Source of the DNA: Biscogniauxia marginata
Lineage: Eukaryota > Ascomycota > Sordariomycetes > Xylariales > Xylariaceae
DNA: 64,000 bases
Assembly: GCA_022695795.1 (NCBI GenBank)
Contig: MU404105.1
Coordinates: 1 to 64,000 of the forward strand
Reading direction: 5' to 3'
The notes under the pieces are model-generated. The model searched no databases, had not been told where the DNA came from, and saw only the letters and a program-made list of their open reading frames with translations. This document shows, in pieces, positions 1-11,255 of the stretch (the stretch's first letter is position 1; each line of letters starts with the position of its first letter). A program made the translations under genes and the position numbers.

Positions 1-109
1 TTTAAATCCGACTTTTGGGCTAAACATCTAAAAAAAAGGCTATAATCTAAGGTTTTTTGGGTTTTTTTTTATTTTTTTTTTTTTTTTAAGCAAACTTTAA
101 AAAAAGGAC

Positions 110-145
<36 letters not shown>

Positions 146-1870
146 AGCCTCTATGCTCGGCATTGGAATTTACCGCCTCCTGCTAAATCGCGGATCTTTT
201 TTTTTTTCTCTCTCTTCTTACTTTTACTCGGTGCTGGTGACGATCTCACCGGATTGGCGACGCTGTGACCAGTGCTTAGCAGATCACATCTTGTGGTTCG
301 AGGAAGATAAAAAAACAAACAAAAGAACAGGTTCGGATATCGTTACATCGCCACGGTGTAAGTGAGACAGTGGTTGCGGCTGTTGCTTTTAGGTTGGTTG
401 GTTGGTTGGTTTAGTCAACTACTTTATTCGATCGAGAATCTGCGCTCGGCACCATTAAAACTACTTACTACTGGCTGACTGGCCCGGCCCGTTCTCGTGT
501 TGAGACGGGATCATAGTGTATGTACGATACCTACAGGAGATTAGGGTATATGCAGTATAGAGTGCAATTCAGACGTCAACTTTTTAGTGCAGAAGTATAT
601 GTAGAGAGATATTTTTAGACCTCTAGGCAACTGCATAATTTGGTGGAGGAATCAGTAAGCTGATGGGCTGTAAGTGATGTTAACTTAGGTCTCTCCGACT
701 GCGCACTGGTTCGTGTTATGCGACGGGTCTGTATTACCTACCTGGTAGATACAAAAGACATGTTCTATTTAAAATGGAAAGAATAATATCTTACTATAAC
801 TAGTAAGAAACATTCTGTAGGTATGTCTTGTTCTATTAAGAATGTGTGATTAATATTAGGTAGATATAGGTATGCCGTGATATAGTCTTTGTCGAGTTAG
901 GTACGTGGTGAGTAAGATCCCTGGACAAGTCGAGATCGGCATTGGCTAAGATGCTTTTTTTCTAGTCACCGTCTTGTTGCAATCTTTTTTACGAGCTGCA
1001 CCTACCGAGGAATGACCTGCCAATTGTCGGAAAACGAAGGTGACGGCTGGAGCATGCATAAGCCCCCAATTGAAGTTGCATACCTACCTACCTCCTACCT
1101 AACAACCCTATCCTACTATTTCACTATCGTATCTTGTAGATGTATCATGTAGATTGATTGCTATCCAAGATGTTGTATTCCGTACCTACCTAGTCTCGAA
1201 GAAACAAGGAAGAGGGGGAAAATGGATAACCTATAAAAATAAATGAACAAAATGTGATTGGTCTATACGAGTTCATTTGCTTCTTCGTACCAGCTATATC
1301 CGGGACGGGAGTTGTGCGAGTCCAATAAATCCAAATAAAGTTGCAACTCTGGCGACACACTCGCTACATAAATCCAGTAGTGATTGGCCCATCCGCGTTC
1401 GCGAGCTGCAGGGGCGCAGGGGGGTGGAGGGGAGAGGGCCTGGGGCCCTTGGAGCGCTAGCAAGGGGTGTCATCGGGTCATATTCTGCAGCCAGGCCTGT
1501 AACACAAAGCAAAGCCCATCCTTACCATCCATTTTCTCAGACCCTTTTAGCTTCAGCTTTCGTCTACGCTAGTCTAGAACTAGCTTAGGCGGGTTACCAC
1601 CTGCTACTAATAGTAGGCAAACCCTCCTGAACTTCGGCCTCTAGAACTCAATATTCTGGAATCCTCTTCTCTCTCATATACCAGACTCAAACTGCGACCA
1701 GCTGATGAGCCCGCCGTTTGTTGTTGTTGTGTGCCACCCTAACCACGTTCGCCCATATTCTGTGTAGCGGTACACCTAAATACTAATAATACGCATTGTT
1801 ATCTTGGTTCTTTTCCCCAAATCGGCGCGGCCGCAGTAACTGAGGCGCGCGTGCTTTTTGTCAAAGCAAG
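1..1870. other. Gene-free region upstream of the syntaxin gene
   Basis: No reading frame here has a recognisable product. The first 150 bases hold long poly-T and poly-A runs (about 59-90 and 115-142) that resemble the edge of an AT-rich block. The rest is ordinary intergenic DNA with several copies of the ACCTACCT/AGGTAGGT word. The last few hundred bases should carry the syntaxin promoter and 5' UTR. Confidence 0.6.
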
Positions 1871-3353
1871 ATGAGTGTAAGTGTTTCACCCTTTGCCCTT
1901 CAGCGTTTCAACCCTCCACCCCCGACTTAAAGAAAAGAAGGCACACCACTCTGTTGTTTCGGAATCTTCCTTTCTACATCTTCCCATTGCGTTTTCCATC
2001 CATATCCTTTTTATTTCAACGTTATTCATGACCCTGGCGGCATACTAACAAACATGGCACAGTACGGGTTGGTTTTACCCCTTTATGCCTCCACGGCGAA
2101 TCACGAGCTCCTACGACCATGAGAACCAACTATACTAACTGACACGCGTCTCGATCCAGATACGGTGGGCAACAAAACCCCTTCGATCAGCGGGACGGCG
2201 CTGGTGGTGGTGGCTACGATAACTACTATGGCTGTATGTGACGACTCCTGAACGCGAAAGCTACTTCGTCCTCATCGCTCGTCTAACCAACATGTATGCA
2301 GCCAACAATGTCGAGATGGCTTCGCTCGCCCAAAATGCCAGCTCCTTTGGGTCGGGAGACCCCAACGCCACCCTGAACGAGGTCTCCGAGATCAACCGCG
2401 GCATCGATGTCATCGACCGAAACCTGGATCAGCTGAAGATGCTCCAGCAGAGAGCACTAGACGACTCCGACACCTCGGCATCTAGTAGCACGAACCGACA
2501 GCTCGACGCCCTCAGCTCCGAGACTATGGCACATTACAGATCTTTGACCGAGCGCGTGCGCCAGCTCAAGAGCAACCCTGAAAGCCAGCAGAGATTTGGA
2601 CAGCAGGTTCGCCGCGTAGACACAAGGCTAAAGGGTGCTATCCAGTCCTATCAACAAGTGGAATCTAGTTATCGCAAGAGAACACAAGAACAGATGGCTC
2701 GGCAATACCGCATTGTGCGGCCAGATGCCACCGAGGAGGAAGTAAAAGCAGCTGTCGAGGATCAGAGCGGTGGCCAGATCTTCCAGCAAGCAATGATGCA
2801 GAGCAACCGCCGTGGTCAAGCTCAGGCAGTCTTGAATGCCGTTCAGGACAGACACGCTCAGTTGCAGAAGATTGAGCAACAGATGATGGAGCTTGCACAG
2901 CTGTTCCAGGATATGGACACTCTAGTCATGCAACAAGAGGCGGCCGTTGTCAACATCGAGCAGAAGGGCGAGGAGGTCGTAGAGAACCTCGACAAGGGTA
3001 ATCTGGAGATCGGTACTGCCGTCAATACCGCTCGCAAGACTCGCAAGAAGAAGTGGATTTGCTTGGGTATCTGTGGTATGTTTTTACTCTACACCCTTCA
3101 ATTTCTGCCTTTACATACTGCCTACTAACATGCATCAGTTGCCATAATCATCATCATTGTTATTATCGTTGTAGTTTACGTTGTCTTGACGAAAGGAGGA
3201 GGTCAACAGTCTAACCCAGCGAAACGCAATCTATTGCAACCAGATGCCCGGTCATGGTTCGAAACTGAACCTGTACCCCAGATGCTCGCCTCGAGAATCA
3301 ACGCGGAAGCAAAGAGATGGATTGCTGAGGCCAATCGCCTACCCGCCGAATAA
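1871..3353 (+). CDS. SSO1: Plasma-membrane syntaxin (Sso1/Psy1-type t-SNARE)
   Basis: This is a Qa-SNARE that pairs with SNAP-25-type and synaptobrevin partners to fuse secretory vesicles with the plasma membrane. The model has five exons: 1871-1876, 2063-2067, 2160-2233, 2302-3075 and 3139-3353, giving 357 residues. The N-terminal end is Gly/Tyr/Gln-rich. The Habc helices cover about residues 40-170. The SNARE helix lies near 215-275, with a central Gln in LAQLFQDMD. The membrane anchor (WICLGIC then an Ile/Val run) is split by the last intron. About 48 residues follow the anchor, unusually long for a tail-anchored SNARE. Exon 2 is only 5 nt, but both flanking introns have TACTAAC branch sites. 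An alternative start at 2054 (CAAACATGG context) would read through the first acceptor and avoid the tiny exon. The family is certain and the first exons are less so. Confidence 0.88.
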
Positions 3354-6300
3354 CATAAGCTCTCCACACGAGACAACTGGTAGAGGTTTTACCCTCGCTC
3401 TTACCTACGATCATACACGCCAATGTACAAACATCCTCCCTTACCTATATGGGACATCCCTTGGACGTCCAGCTCATGGCAATACCGGTGTTGGAAAGGA
3501 GAAAGATTTTGGCTTTCCGGCCTCGCAATATCCACAGTATACCCACACTCGCTCACGCAATTCCATTTCTCGTTCGCTTCAACAACCAGCATCCCTCGTC
3601 ACCACTACATATATAATCCTTTTTAACTCCGGCGTCTTGGCGTATAACGAATTTTTGAGCCGATCTGGCTGTTTATCCTGCGGCTACGTCTCCTAGAATC
3701 CAGGCTTGATGCCGGATCAGCCTAGGGGTACAAGGAGGGCCAAGGAAGTTGGCTAGCTTAATATAGAAGGAGGGGGATGGTAAGAAAGAAGCAGAGGATC
3801 CTCTGGTGCCTCTCTAGCAAAGCACCGGATACCACACGAATCATCTCTTGTGTACCTCATTGTTGCTGTCGTCACTTGGGACTAGAAAAGGGAGTCGATT
3901 GCATACTTCCGGCGTTGAACGGACTCTTCGAACTGTATAGCAAGCAAACAATTTTCTTTACCGAGTATGCAAGATATTTTCGTACCAGTTGAAAGCCGTA
4001 AAATTGTGAAAATGCTCGTGTCGGTGACGTAGTGGTGTGGTCTGTTTTGCTGTTGTTGCGAGCCTGGAGTAAACAAGCGGTCCTATGAGATGAGATTCTC
4101 TTTATACGTTACGATGCAGTCTCGAATATCCGCTATTCAGGTAACTTCACTAGACCCCTCTATATCCTGTATATCGGGTACACAGGTATGCCTTTCATCG
4201 ACTAAAGGAAAGAGAAGCTCAGCCAAAGGGGTTGCGGATCTACGCTGCTTCTCTCGAATATCCTCGTATTCCATTTCAGTAGATTAAGCAACGGCCTTCG
4301 AGCGAGTTACCCGGGCGAACGCTTTGATCGCTACCTCTGTGTCTCAATTAGCTAGGGGGGTTGGGGGTGAAGAAGGGATGAGGGGAGGGGGGTAGGGAGT
4401 TGACGGATGATATCGTCTCCTGCCTCGTCGGGGAATACCTTTCGATGGGGTAGCTAGCGAATGAGCTTGAGTCCATGGTCTTTGCGTTCGGGGTTTTTTA
4501 TTTTATTTTTATCTTTTGGGAAGATGTGTTTGAAACATGAGAACCACTGGAATCAACACATCGCCGATATACATCTACGTCACGATCTAATTACTGCTAG
4601 AGCCCCCCTCCCCACCCCTTTCCTCCTACTTATAACCTTCCCAGCTCTCTCGGCAACCCATACATAATCACCTACTTCCTGCTAGCCTCCACCAGCATGT
4701 TGATACATAAACCTCAACGCGTCCCTGTTGGGGGGAATAACCCCCGATTCCAGTCCAGAAGAGAGAGTTTTAAAAAGAAAACCGCTTTTTTGTCACGAGT
4801 GACATAGACACACGTATATCCTAATACTTGGTGTCTCGATTCAAGCGGGAATCCGGTCATATACTAAATAATGGCTCTCGCGGGCCTTTTCTCGTCAGAT
4901 TCGAGCCATTGGTAGGTGCTTTGCTCAGCTGCATCAGCCCATCTGCTGGGTTCTCCTCACTCCTCACATGCTGTATCTAAATGTGACCTGCTTCAACCTC
5001 CTGCCTTACATGTTGGCTTAAATTCATCTATAGAGAGATACTTTTAAGTGACTTCTCGTAATACTGTTGTTGATCCAGCCTAACGCCGCCGTTGGCTTCA
5101 TCCCGCAGTATTCTCACCCCCAGATACCAGTTAGCGTCACCCAAATCATTCAGGGCAATGTCCACCCTATCCACGCATAGTGTATTCCTGGGTTGTATCT
5201 AGGTACCTAGGTAGGTATCTCCCGGGGGGTGGGGGGCTCGAATGGTTATTTATCCCTCCAGCCGGTACGAAGGAGGGTTTAAGGCAACAAACACGTTGCC
5301 TTTGCCGCTGAATTGGCCACTTACAAAGAAGCCTCTCAACTAGGCAGGCTGCCAAACACGCACAGGTCTGAAGTTTTCCCAGGGCATCCATCGCTGTACC
5401 GGCCGTTGCTGTGATGTCGAAGGTAGCTTTCCGCACGACTGGAAGGTCTTGTCTGTCTGTCTAACCCGTGACAGGTAAACCAACCCAAACTAGTGGACGT
5501 TGATTTCGCTTCCCGTTCCAGCCAGCCAGCCAGCCAGCCAGCTACCTATCCCTCCATCCGTCTATCTCTATCGACACGATACCTCACAACTCGTTTATGG
5601 TTGTCGGACCATACCACTCTTCGTCCGGAGCAGAAGGGGGGGCTTGGGCAGTTCATATAACAGCATGTAGTAACGCCGACCAAAACCCCAAGTCATCAGT
5701 CGTCCTATGGACCTTCCCCCGCGGGGACTGAGTATCCGCGTGGTAAAATGGAAGAGGGAAGAGAGAGTATAAGGGGATAAGGAAGGTGTCCTGTCCTGAT
5801 GCCGATAGTCCTGAGTAGGTTAGGAGGTAAAGTTATAAAATAAAATAAAAGGCGTCGCGAGGGCATGTCCTTGTCGAGAAGGGCCCTACGGTGGAGGGCA
5901 GCGAGCTGGATAGGAAGGACTTAAAGTGCATTCCCGGCAGCTCGTTTGGCTTGTTCATCGTCGGCCGGGTTCGGGGTGAGAAACTCGCTCGCATCCCGAG
6001 GTAAGGCTAAGGGCTATATATATCTATATATGTCAGTTTCCAGTCTCGTTATCATCACTCACTCACTCATTCATATTCATCATTATATTTCTGAAGTTCG
6101 CGCGTGAAACGGGACCGTCCTTTTTCGATGAATGATGAATGAGTGAATTACACGGTACATTGATACGTACATACCACACAGCTCACCCGCAAGGTGTGTT
6201 ACCACCGTTAACGGTTCAACCGCAAATCACACCTTCCCATCTTTGCAGGAGTCCGGTGGCGGGGAGAGCGAGAAGGGGCTGGTGGATACAGTGGCTGGTC

Positions 6301-7134
6301 ATTGGTCATGAAAACGGGAGCAAGAAAGGGGTTCGTCGCTAGCAAATAGAGAGCGAGGATTGTCGGTTGGCTTCTTCTTCATATATATACATGTATATAT
6401 CAAGCCTCTTTTAATTTCGTATTACATCGTATATAGAACAAACTCTTTTGTGTATGATTTCAGTAAGAGAATGGGGAAGGGGGTACCCGAGAAAAGGAAT
6501 TGGGTATAAGTAGAAGGCTTGGTCAACACCCCATTTCTTTAACAAGGAGAAATCTCGCGATGTTAAATAAAGCATGCTTCTTCTACGGGCAACTAGCGAA
6601 GGAAGTTAAGAAATCGTCAGTTGTCACCTACGCAACAGAGTCGGACAACATGACCCTGGAATAGCAACATACCTACCTAGGTTAAGTGTTTGTAGGTAAA
6701 CAATCTGTAAATCTCTCCTATCTCTCTCTACTTGATGGCTTTTTTGGACAGAGGCAAGCAAGCGGTGCATACCTCTAAGCATACAGAAGAAGAAAAAAAG
6801 GTCCAAACAGCAAGCAAAATTCTACAAACTAGGTAAGTAGACCCAAATAATCGATAGAGAGCTATCCACACATTAACCAACCACCCACCTGTCTACCTAC
6901 CTAGATACGCAAACACAAACCTCTACTACTCCTAGACGATCCACCCACCCACAGCATAGCTGGGAGGGGGGGAAGGGGGGCAAATATTTCACACGAGGGG
7001 TTCGAGTTCTACCTGGAAGACAGAAAAGAAAAAGGGGGGGGGATGGGGCCTCCGAGAGATAGAAGGATAAAATGGAAAAGAGGAAATGAATAGAAAATGA
7101 AGGGGAGTGGCGAAACGCCTATTATCGCCTTGTT
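3354..7134. other. Gene-free intergenic region
   Basis: About 3.8 kb downstream of the syntaxin gene without a supportable gene. Only short unrelated reading frames are present. It contains a CAGC tetranucleotide repeat at 5518-5542, TA-rich microsatellite stretches near 6016-6030 and 6380-6400, and scattered TACCTACCTAGG words (for example 6671-6680 and 6893-6904). I see no tRNA or other RNA gene. Confidence 0.55.
5518..5542. repeat. (CAGC)n microsatellite
   Basis: About six tandem copies of the CAGC tetranucleotide in intergenic DNA. It has no coding context. Confidence 0.9.
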
Positions 7135-7675
7135 TTTCACACATTAGCCATATATAATATATAATTCACACATATATATGTATACTTAACCCATTATATA
7201 ATTATAAGCCATTTACAAGTCATTTTATAACTATAAATATTTTTTAAAAAAAATTTAAACTTTATTTAATATAATTTTATTAAAGTTATTATAATAAATA
7301 AATAAAAACAATGTTATTATTATTATTTTAATAATTTATAAAAACGATTTTAACGATTTTTTTAAAGTTTAAAAACGTTTTTTTATTATAACTACTTTTT
7401 TATAATGAAAAAAGTATTATTTAATTTAAAAGGTAATTATAAAGTTATAAATTATTTTTATTTTTATTTTTTAATTATATTAAGTTTTTATTTAATATAA
7501 ATAAATTATTTATATAATATATTAATTAAAAACATAAAATTTATAAAAAAAATTTCTTTTTTACTTTTTTAAAATCTTTTAATTAATTTAAATTTTCGAT
7601 ATATATAACAATATATCTATCTCATGTTTTAATTAAATCAGCTTTATAAATAATATGTCACGTATAATTAATTTA
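7135..7675. repeat. AT-rich block, left side of the argininosuccinate synthase island
   Basis: About 540 bases consist almost wholly of A and T, with TTATAA, TTTAAA and ATAATTA words and almost no CpG or CpA. No reading frame survives. In filamentous ascomycetes this composition is typical of old repeats degraded by repeat-induced point mutation. That origin is inferred here, because no parent element can be recognised. The block ends abruptly near a TGTCACG sequence at 7657. Confidence 0.7.
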
Positions 7676-7827
7676 TCCACTGAGCTGGGGCGATGCACCT
7701 AAAGCAATATCAAGATTTACCCCCTTTTCGACACGAAATTGAGTAACCGCCCTTTTAGCCTAAGCGATTAAACTAGAATATCTGGCCAACGTTACAAACC
7801 CCGTCTGGACTATATACGGAGTCTCAG

Positions 7828-10307
7828 CTAGACTCGAGCAAGAGGCTCCCCATCCTTGATCTTCTGGGCGCCATATTTCTCTAGTCGAATGCCCTGGATA
7901 GCGATGAAACCAGAAGCATCCTATATTATTCGTCAGTTCTATTGTTACAGCAAATCCAGTCGTCAGAATTATCACTCACTATTGGGGAAAAGCCTTCTAG
8001 CGTGTCCATAGAAGACTCCGTCTCTGAATAGAGATTCGACGTCGTGCTAGAACGTCCGAGGACATAGGCATTACCCTTATAGGCCATCATGTGGACTTGT
8101 CCATTGACGTGCCTCTGACTGAAGACGATAGAGTTCTCGAGGAACTCACGCTCAGGGCTGAAGTACATCCCTATCCGAGGAATAAATATAACTTGCCCGT
8201 GATGAAAAATGCTCAAGAGAAGTACTTACCATTGTATAGACACTGGCCTGGTTAATCAGTCAGTTAGTTAGTTATTCATTCAATCATTCAAGTCGGGAAT
8301 TGACTACACAGCGGAAGCTTTTTGCTCAACAACAGAGCAAATGTGGCTAATTATGACGATACGCCGATCTCGGCCAATGAATTCTTTGCAAAAGGGCTTA
8401 GGACCAGCCACATTTAGTTCGCTGTTAAGCAAAAAGCGTCTGTGTAGTCAATCCCGGTCCCTTCCACTTACTCCATTCGAAAGTGACCATACGATCTCTG
8501 ATCGCACGAACTTTGCTGTCGAGCACGAGGCCTTCCAGATCCTGATGACCCAAGTGAGCCAACGTCAACCCTGGCGAGTCATAACTATGGATGGTCAGCA
8601 TGAGCAGATCTTCAAGTGATGCTTAGAGCTATCATTTCGACCACAAGATACTCTAAGTGAGGTGGCAACCGTAAAGAGAATACACGGCTTACCATCCTCG
8701 CGACTTTAAGCCTAAAAATGATCAGCGAGATCCTAACCCAAGATATATAAACAGAGCTTACCGATGAACCTGGATTCTACAATATCTATCCTGCCAACCC
8801 CTATGAAGGATTAGTAGCGCCCTGGAGTTTGAAAATTATCGCACTTACCATGGGCCCGGCCAAGCTCATTAAGGCCCTTGAAAATGGCTAAGGAGCCGGT
8901 GATGACCTGGTCACCAATATTAAGCTTGACTGGGACACCCTTTTCGAAGTGGATTGTGAACTTTGTCGGCTCATCGGGTGCTTTAAGAGGGTCTAAAAGT
9001 CTTAATGTAAAATCACTCGTTGATACTGGGATCAAACTTACCAACAGTACGGGTCCACAGATTAGCAGGCGGCGCGACGTCGCACTTCTCCAAAATGCCC
9101 GATTCGTAACTGCAGTGTACAAGATTGTCTGCCATAATGTTAGTGAATGTCTTAGTTGTGTAGCAGCATATTGCGTACCGTCCATGGACCAAGGGGACTT
9201 GGGTGTAGAGCTGACGGGAATGTTGTTTTCAGCCGCGAATTGGAGGAGAGCCGCTCGTCCACTACCCCCAGGTTAGATAATGCATTTACCTAATAATAGG
9301 GAGAATTATGGGTTACTGACGCGAATCTCTCATAGAACTTTGGCATACGCCATGGCGCAATGACCTTGAGAGACGGATCACAGGCCTTCCATGCTAGTTC
9401 AAAACGCACTTGACTGACAGAAAAGGGTAAGTATTAGACCAGAGACCGTCATGGTAGGTCAGACATACTCGTTCTAGGAAGATTAGTATAGCATTAAACG
9501 CAAAAACCAAGGGCCAGGGAAACTTACACCCTTGCCGGTACCTAAGTAGAAAGAGGCCTTGTTAGCATGGCGATACAGAGACGTCGAGACCTACAACGGC
9601 GGAATACTGCTTACATCCATGGCTAAGAATCGTGCAATTATGCTTCTTAGCCACCTCGACTTGGGCGCGCGCGATAACTGGACGTGCAAGTGACGTTCCA
9701 AGAAGGTCGGTTCGGTGTTAGTTTTAATCGTCATGAGCTATCAAGCTAAACATCTTACATCGATCCTCATAGATGGCGTTGCCTAGAAGTATGAAGGGTC
9801 AGCTTACACAGGACTCTCACTCAACATGAGATCGGGCCATGTACATTGAATTGCAGGCCAGATGAGCTCGTCGACGAACTCCTGCTGCAGGTTCACGCAA
9901 ACCATACGCTCAGCGCCAAGGGCCAATGCCTTCTTCTCAACAGCTGCGAAGTCCTCCTGCTGCCCTACATCTGCGATGAAGGCCTTTGGAGTGTGAGTGC
10001 GCCATGCTTCTAGCGAAGACCACCTGTGAGCAAACTTACGACAACTTCATAGCCCTAACTCTACTATTAGCACAGGGATCCCTATATGTAGTCGCACTGG
10101 ATTCGTACCTCAAGGATGAGCCATTTGAGGATCGTAGAGGTATCAAGACCTAAGATGCTATTTAGTATAACCAAGATTATCCTCGTGCGTCTTGACTCAC
10201 CTCCTGAATAAGCCCTATACCGCAAGTATCACTGAGTTAGGTAGACCGAGTCTAGAAAAAGCTATAAGACATTATTGCACTTACAGACAGACTCGGTTAG
10301 AAGCCAT
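7828..10307 (-). CDS. ARG1: Argininosuccinate synthase, 19 exons, one non-canonical splice acceptor
   Basis: The product joins citrulline and aspartate using ATP in arginine synthesis. Exons in gene order: 10285-10307, 10201-10214, 10109-10149, 10040-10054, 9845-9983, 9759-9782, 9615-9707, 9528-9541, 9469-9473, 9321-9413, 9179-9261, 9042-9128, 8849-8992, 8762-8800, 8693-8711, 8472-8584, 8230-8247, 7980-8170 and 7828-7920. They sum to 1,248 nt (415 residues), the normal family length. The ATP-binding motif AYSGGLDTS is split over three exons. ADVGQ, HGCTGKGNDQVRFE, SPWSMD, RIDIVE, KSRG and YFSPEREF are all present. Seventeen introns are GT..AG. Intron 6 (9708-9758) has a GT donor and a CTAAC branch but ends in CG, and no nearby AG keeps the frame. 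The gene is therefore either non-canonically spliced or broken at one site. It could be a decaying second copy of ARG1. Confidence 0.85.
8294..8455. mobile_element. Short TIR element (MITE-like) inside intron 16 of the argininosuccinate synthase gene
   Basis: Two arms of about 45-50 bases are inverted copies of each other. The left arm starts CGGGAATTGACTACACAG (from 8294) and the right arm ends CTGTGTAGTCAATCCCG (to about 8455). Each arm also carries CTTTTTGCT and, at its inner end, AAATGTGGCT (right arm as complement). About 55 bases lie between the arms and code for nothing. This is the layout of a non-autonomous DNA transposon. I could not define a target-site duplication. It accounts for most of the 224-nt length of this intron, the longest in the gene. 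Confidence 0.65.
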
Positions 10308-10544
10308 GGTAGTAGTCAAATGTAATGAGGCGAGAGAATAGCACGAGACACACAGTAGATGGTATTATCTTTAATGCTGGGAGATCCCACTACGAGTGCG
10401 AAAGCTTTGCAGCAGATAAGGCGGGCGCATATTAATACTCCGAAGTTAGTCACGCACACAGGCTAGGGTTAATGGACCCTTTTTCAAAGTTTATTACCAT
10501 TACTAATATGTACTAGCGGTAGCAAACTTTAAAATACGCAAGTT

Positions 10545-10895
10545 TCGTATCACGTTTATTAAATTATATATTAAATAATAATTCATTTTTAATAATTTAA
10601 AAATATAATATAAATATATATAAAGTATATATAAATAATAATAAAATTATATTAAAAAAAAGGGGCTTTATAAGTTAAAAGTTTATAAGTTTTATATATA
10701 AACTTTTATTTTTATTTATTTAAATTATTTAAAATTAAAATTTATACGAGGTTTTTTAAACCTTTTATAATTTTATATATAAAATATATATTATTTTATA
10801 AGTTTATTATAAAATTAAAAATTATTAAATAAAATAAATAATGAAAAATTTAAAATTAATAATAAATAGGTTTTTTTTTTAATGTTTTATTAAAT
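10545..10895. repeat. AT-rich block, right side of the argininosuccinate synthase island
   Basis: This is almost pure A/T with TATATAA and TTTAAA words, matching the block at 7135-7675 in character. It probably derives from a repeat degraded by RIP-like mutation, but no element can be identified. Confidence 0.65.
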
Positions 10896-10904
10896 GTCAC
10901 GGAG

Positions 10905-11085
10905 GTAAGGCAAGCTAGGTATAACTAGTGTATTCCTATGGGGAAGGGATAAAGCAAGATAAACGCTTGCCTTATCTTAAAGAAGGGGAGAGAGGCTACC
11001 CTTATATACTTGCTATAAGTCAAGGACTGACCTGGAGCAGGTACGGTACGTGCTAGTAACTTCCGTGACCCCTGCTTATGACATT
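10905..11085. mobile_element. Possible degenerate TIR element between AT-rich blocks
   Basis: A segment of normal GC is bounded by inverted sequences. The left end reads AATGTCACGGAGGTAAG. The right end, read on the opposite strand, starts AATGTCA and carries GTCACGGAAGTTACTAG a little further in. The arms match imperfectly and the left arm appears to lack about 14 bases found in the right arm. There is no coding capacity. It may be a fragment of a DNA transposon. Confidence 0.4.
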
Positions 11086-11255
11086 AAAATATCTTTATTT
11101 TTAATTACTTATAAATCTTATTAACTAATAAAAAATTTAAAATATAATATAATAAATAAAGAAATTTATAAATTACCTATATTTATAACACAATATACAC
11201 CATATAAAACCATATAGTTAATAAAATAAACAAATAAACAATATACTATAACGAT
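11085..11255. repeat. AT-rich block
   Basis: A third A/T-dominated stretch just beyond the possible TIR element, with the same composition as the other two blocks and no reading frames. Confidence 0.55.

Noticed and set aside
6990..7020. A T-loop-like GGTTCGAGTTCTACC sequence
   Set aside because: The upstream bases are poly-G and give no cloverleaf, so it is not a tRNA.
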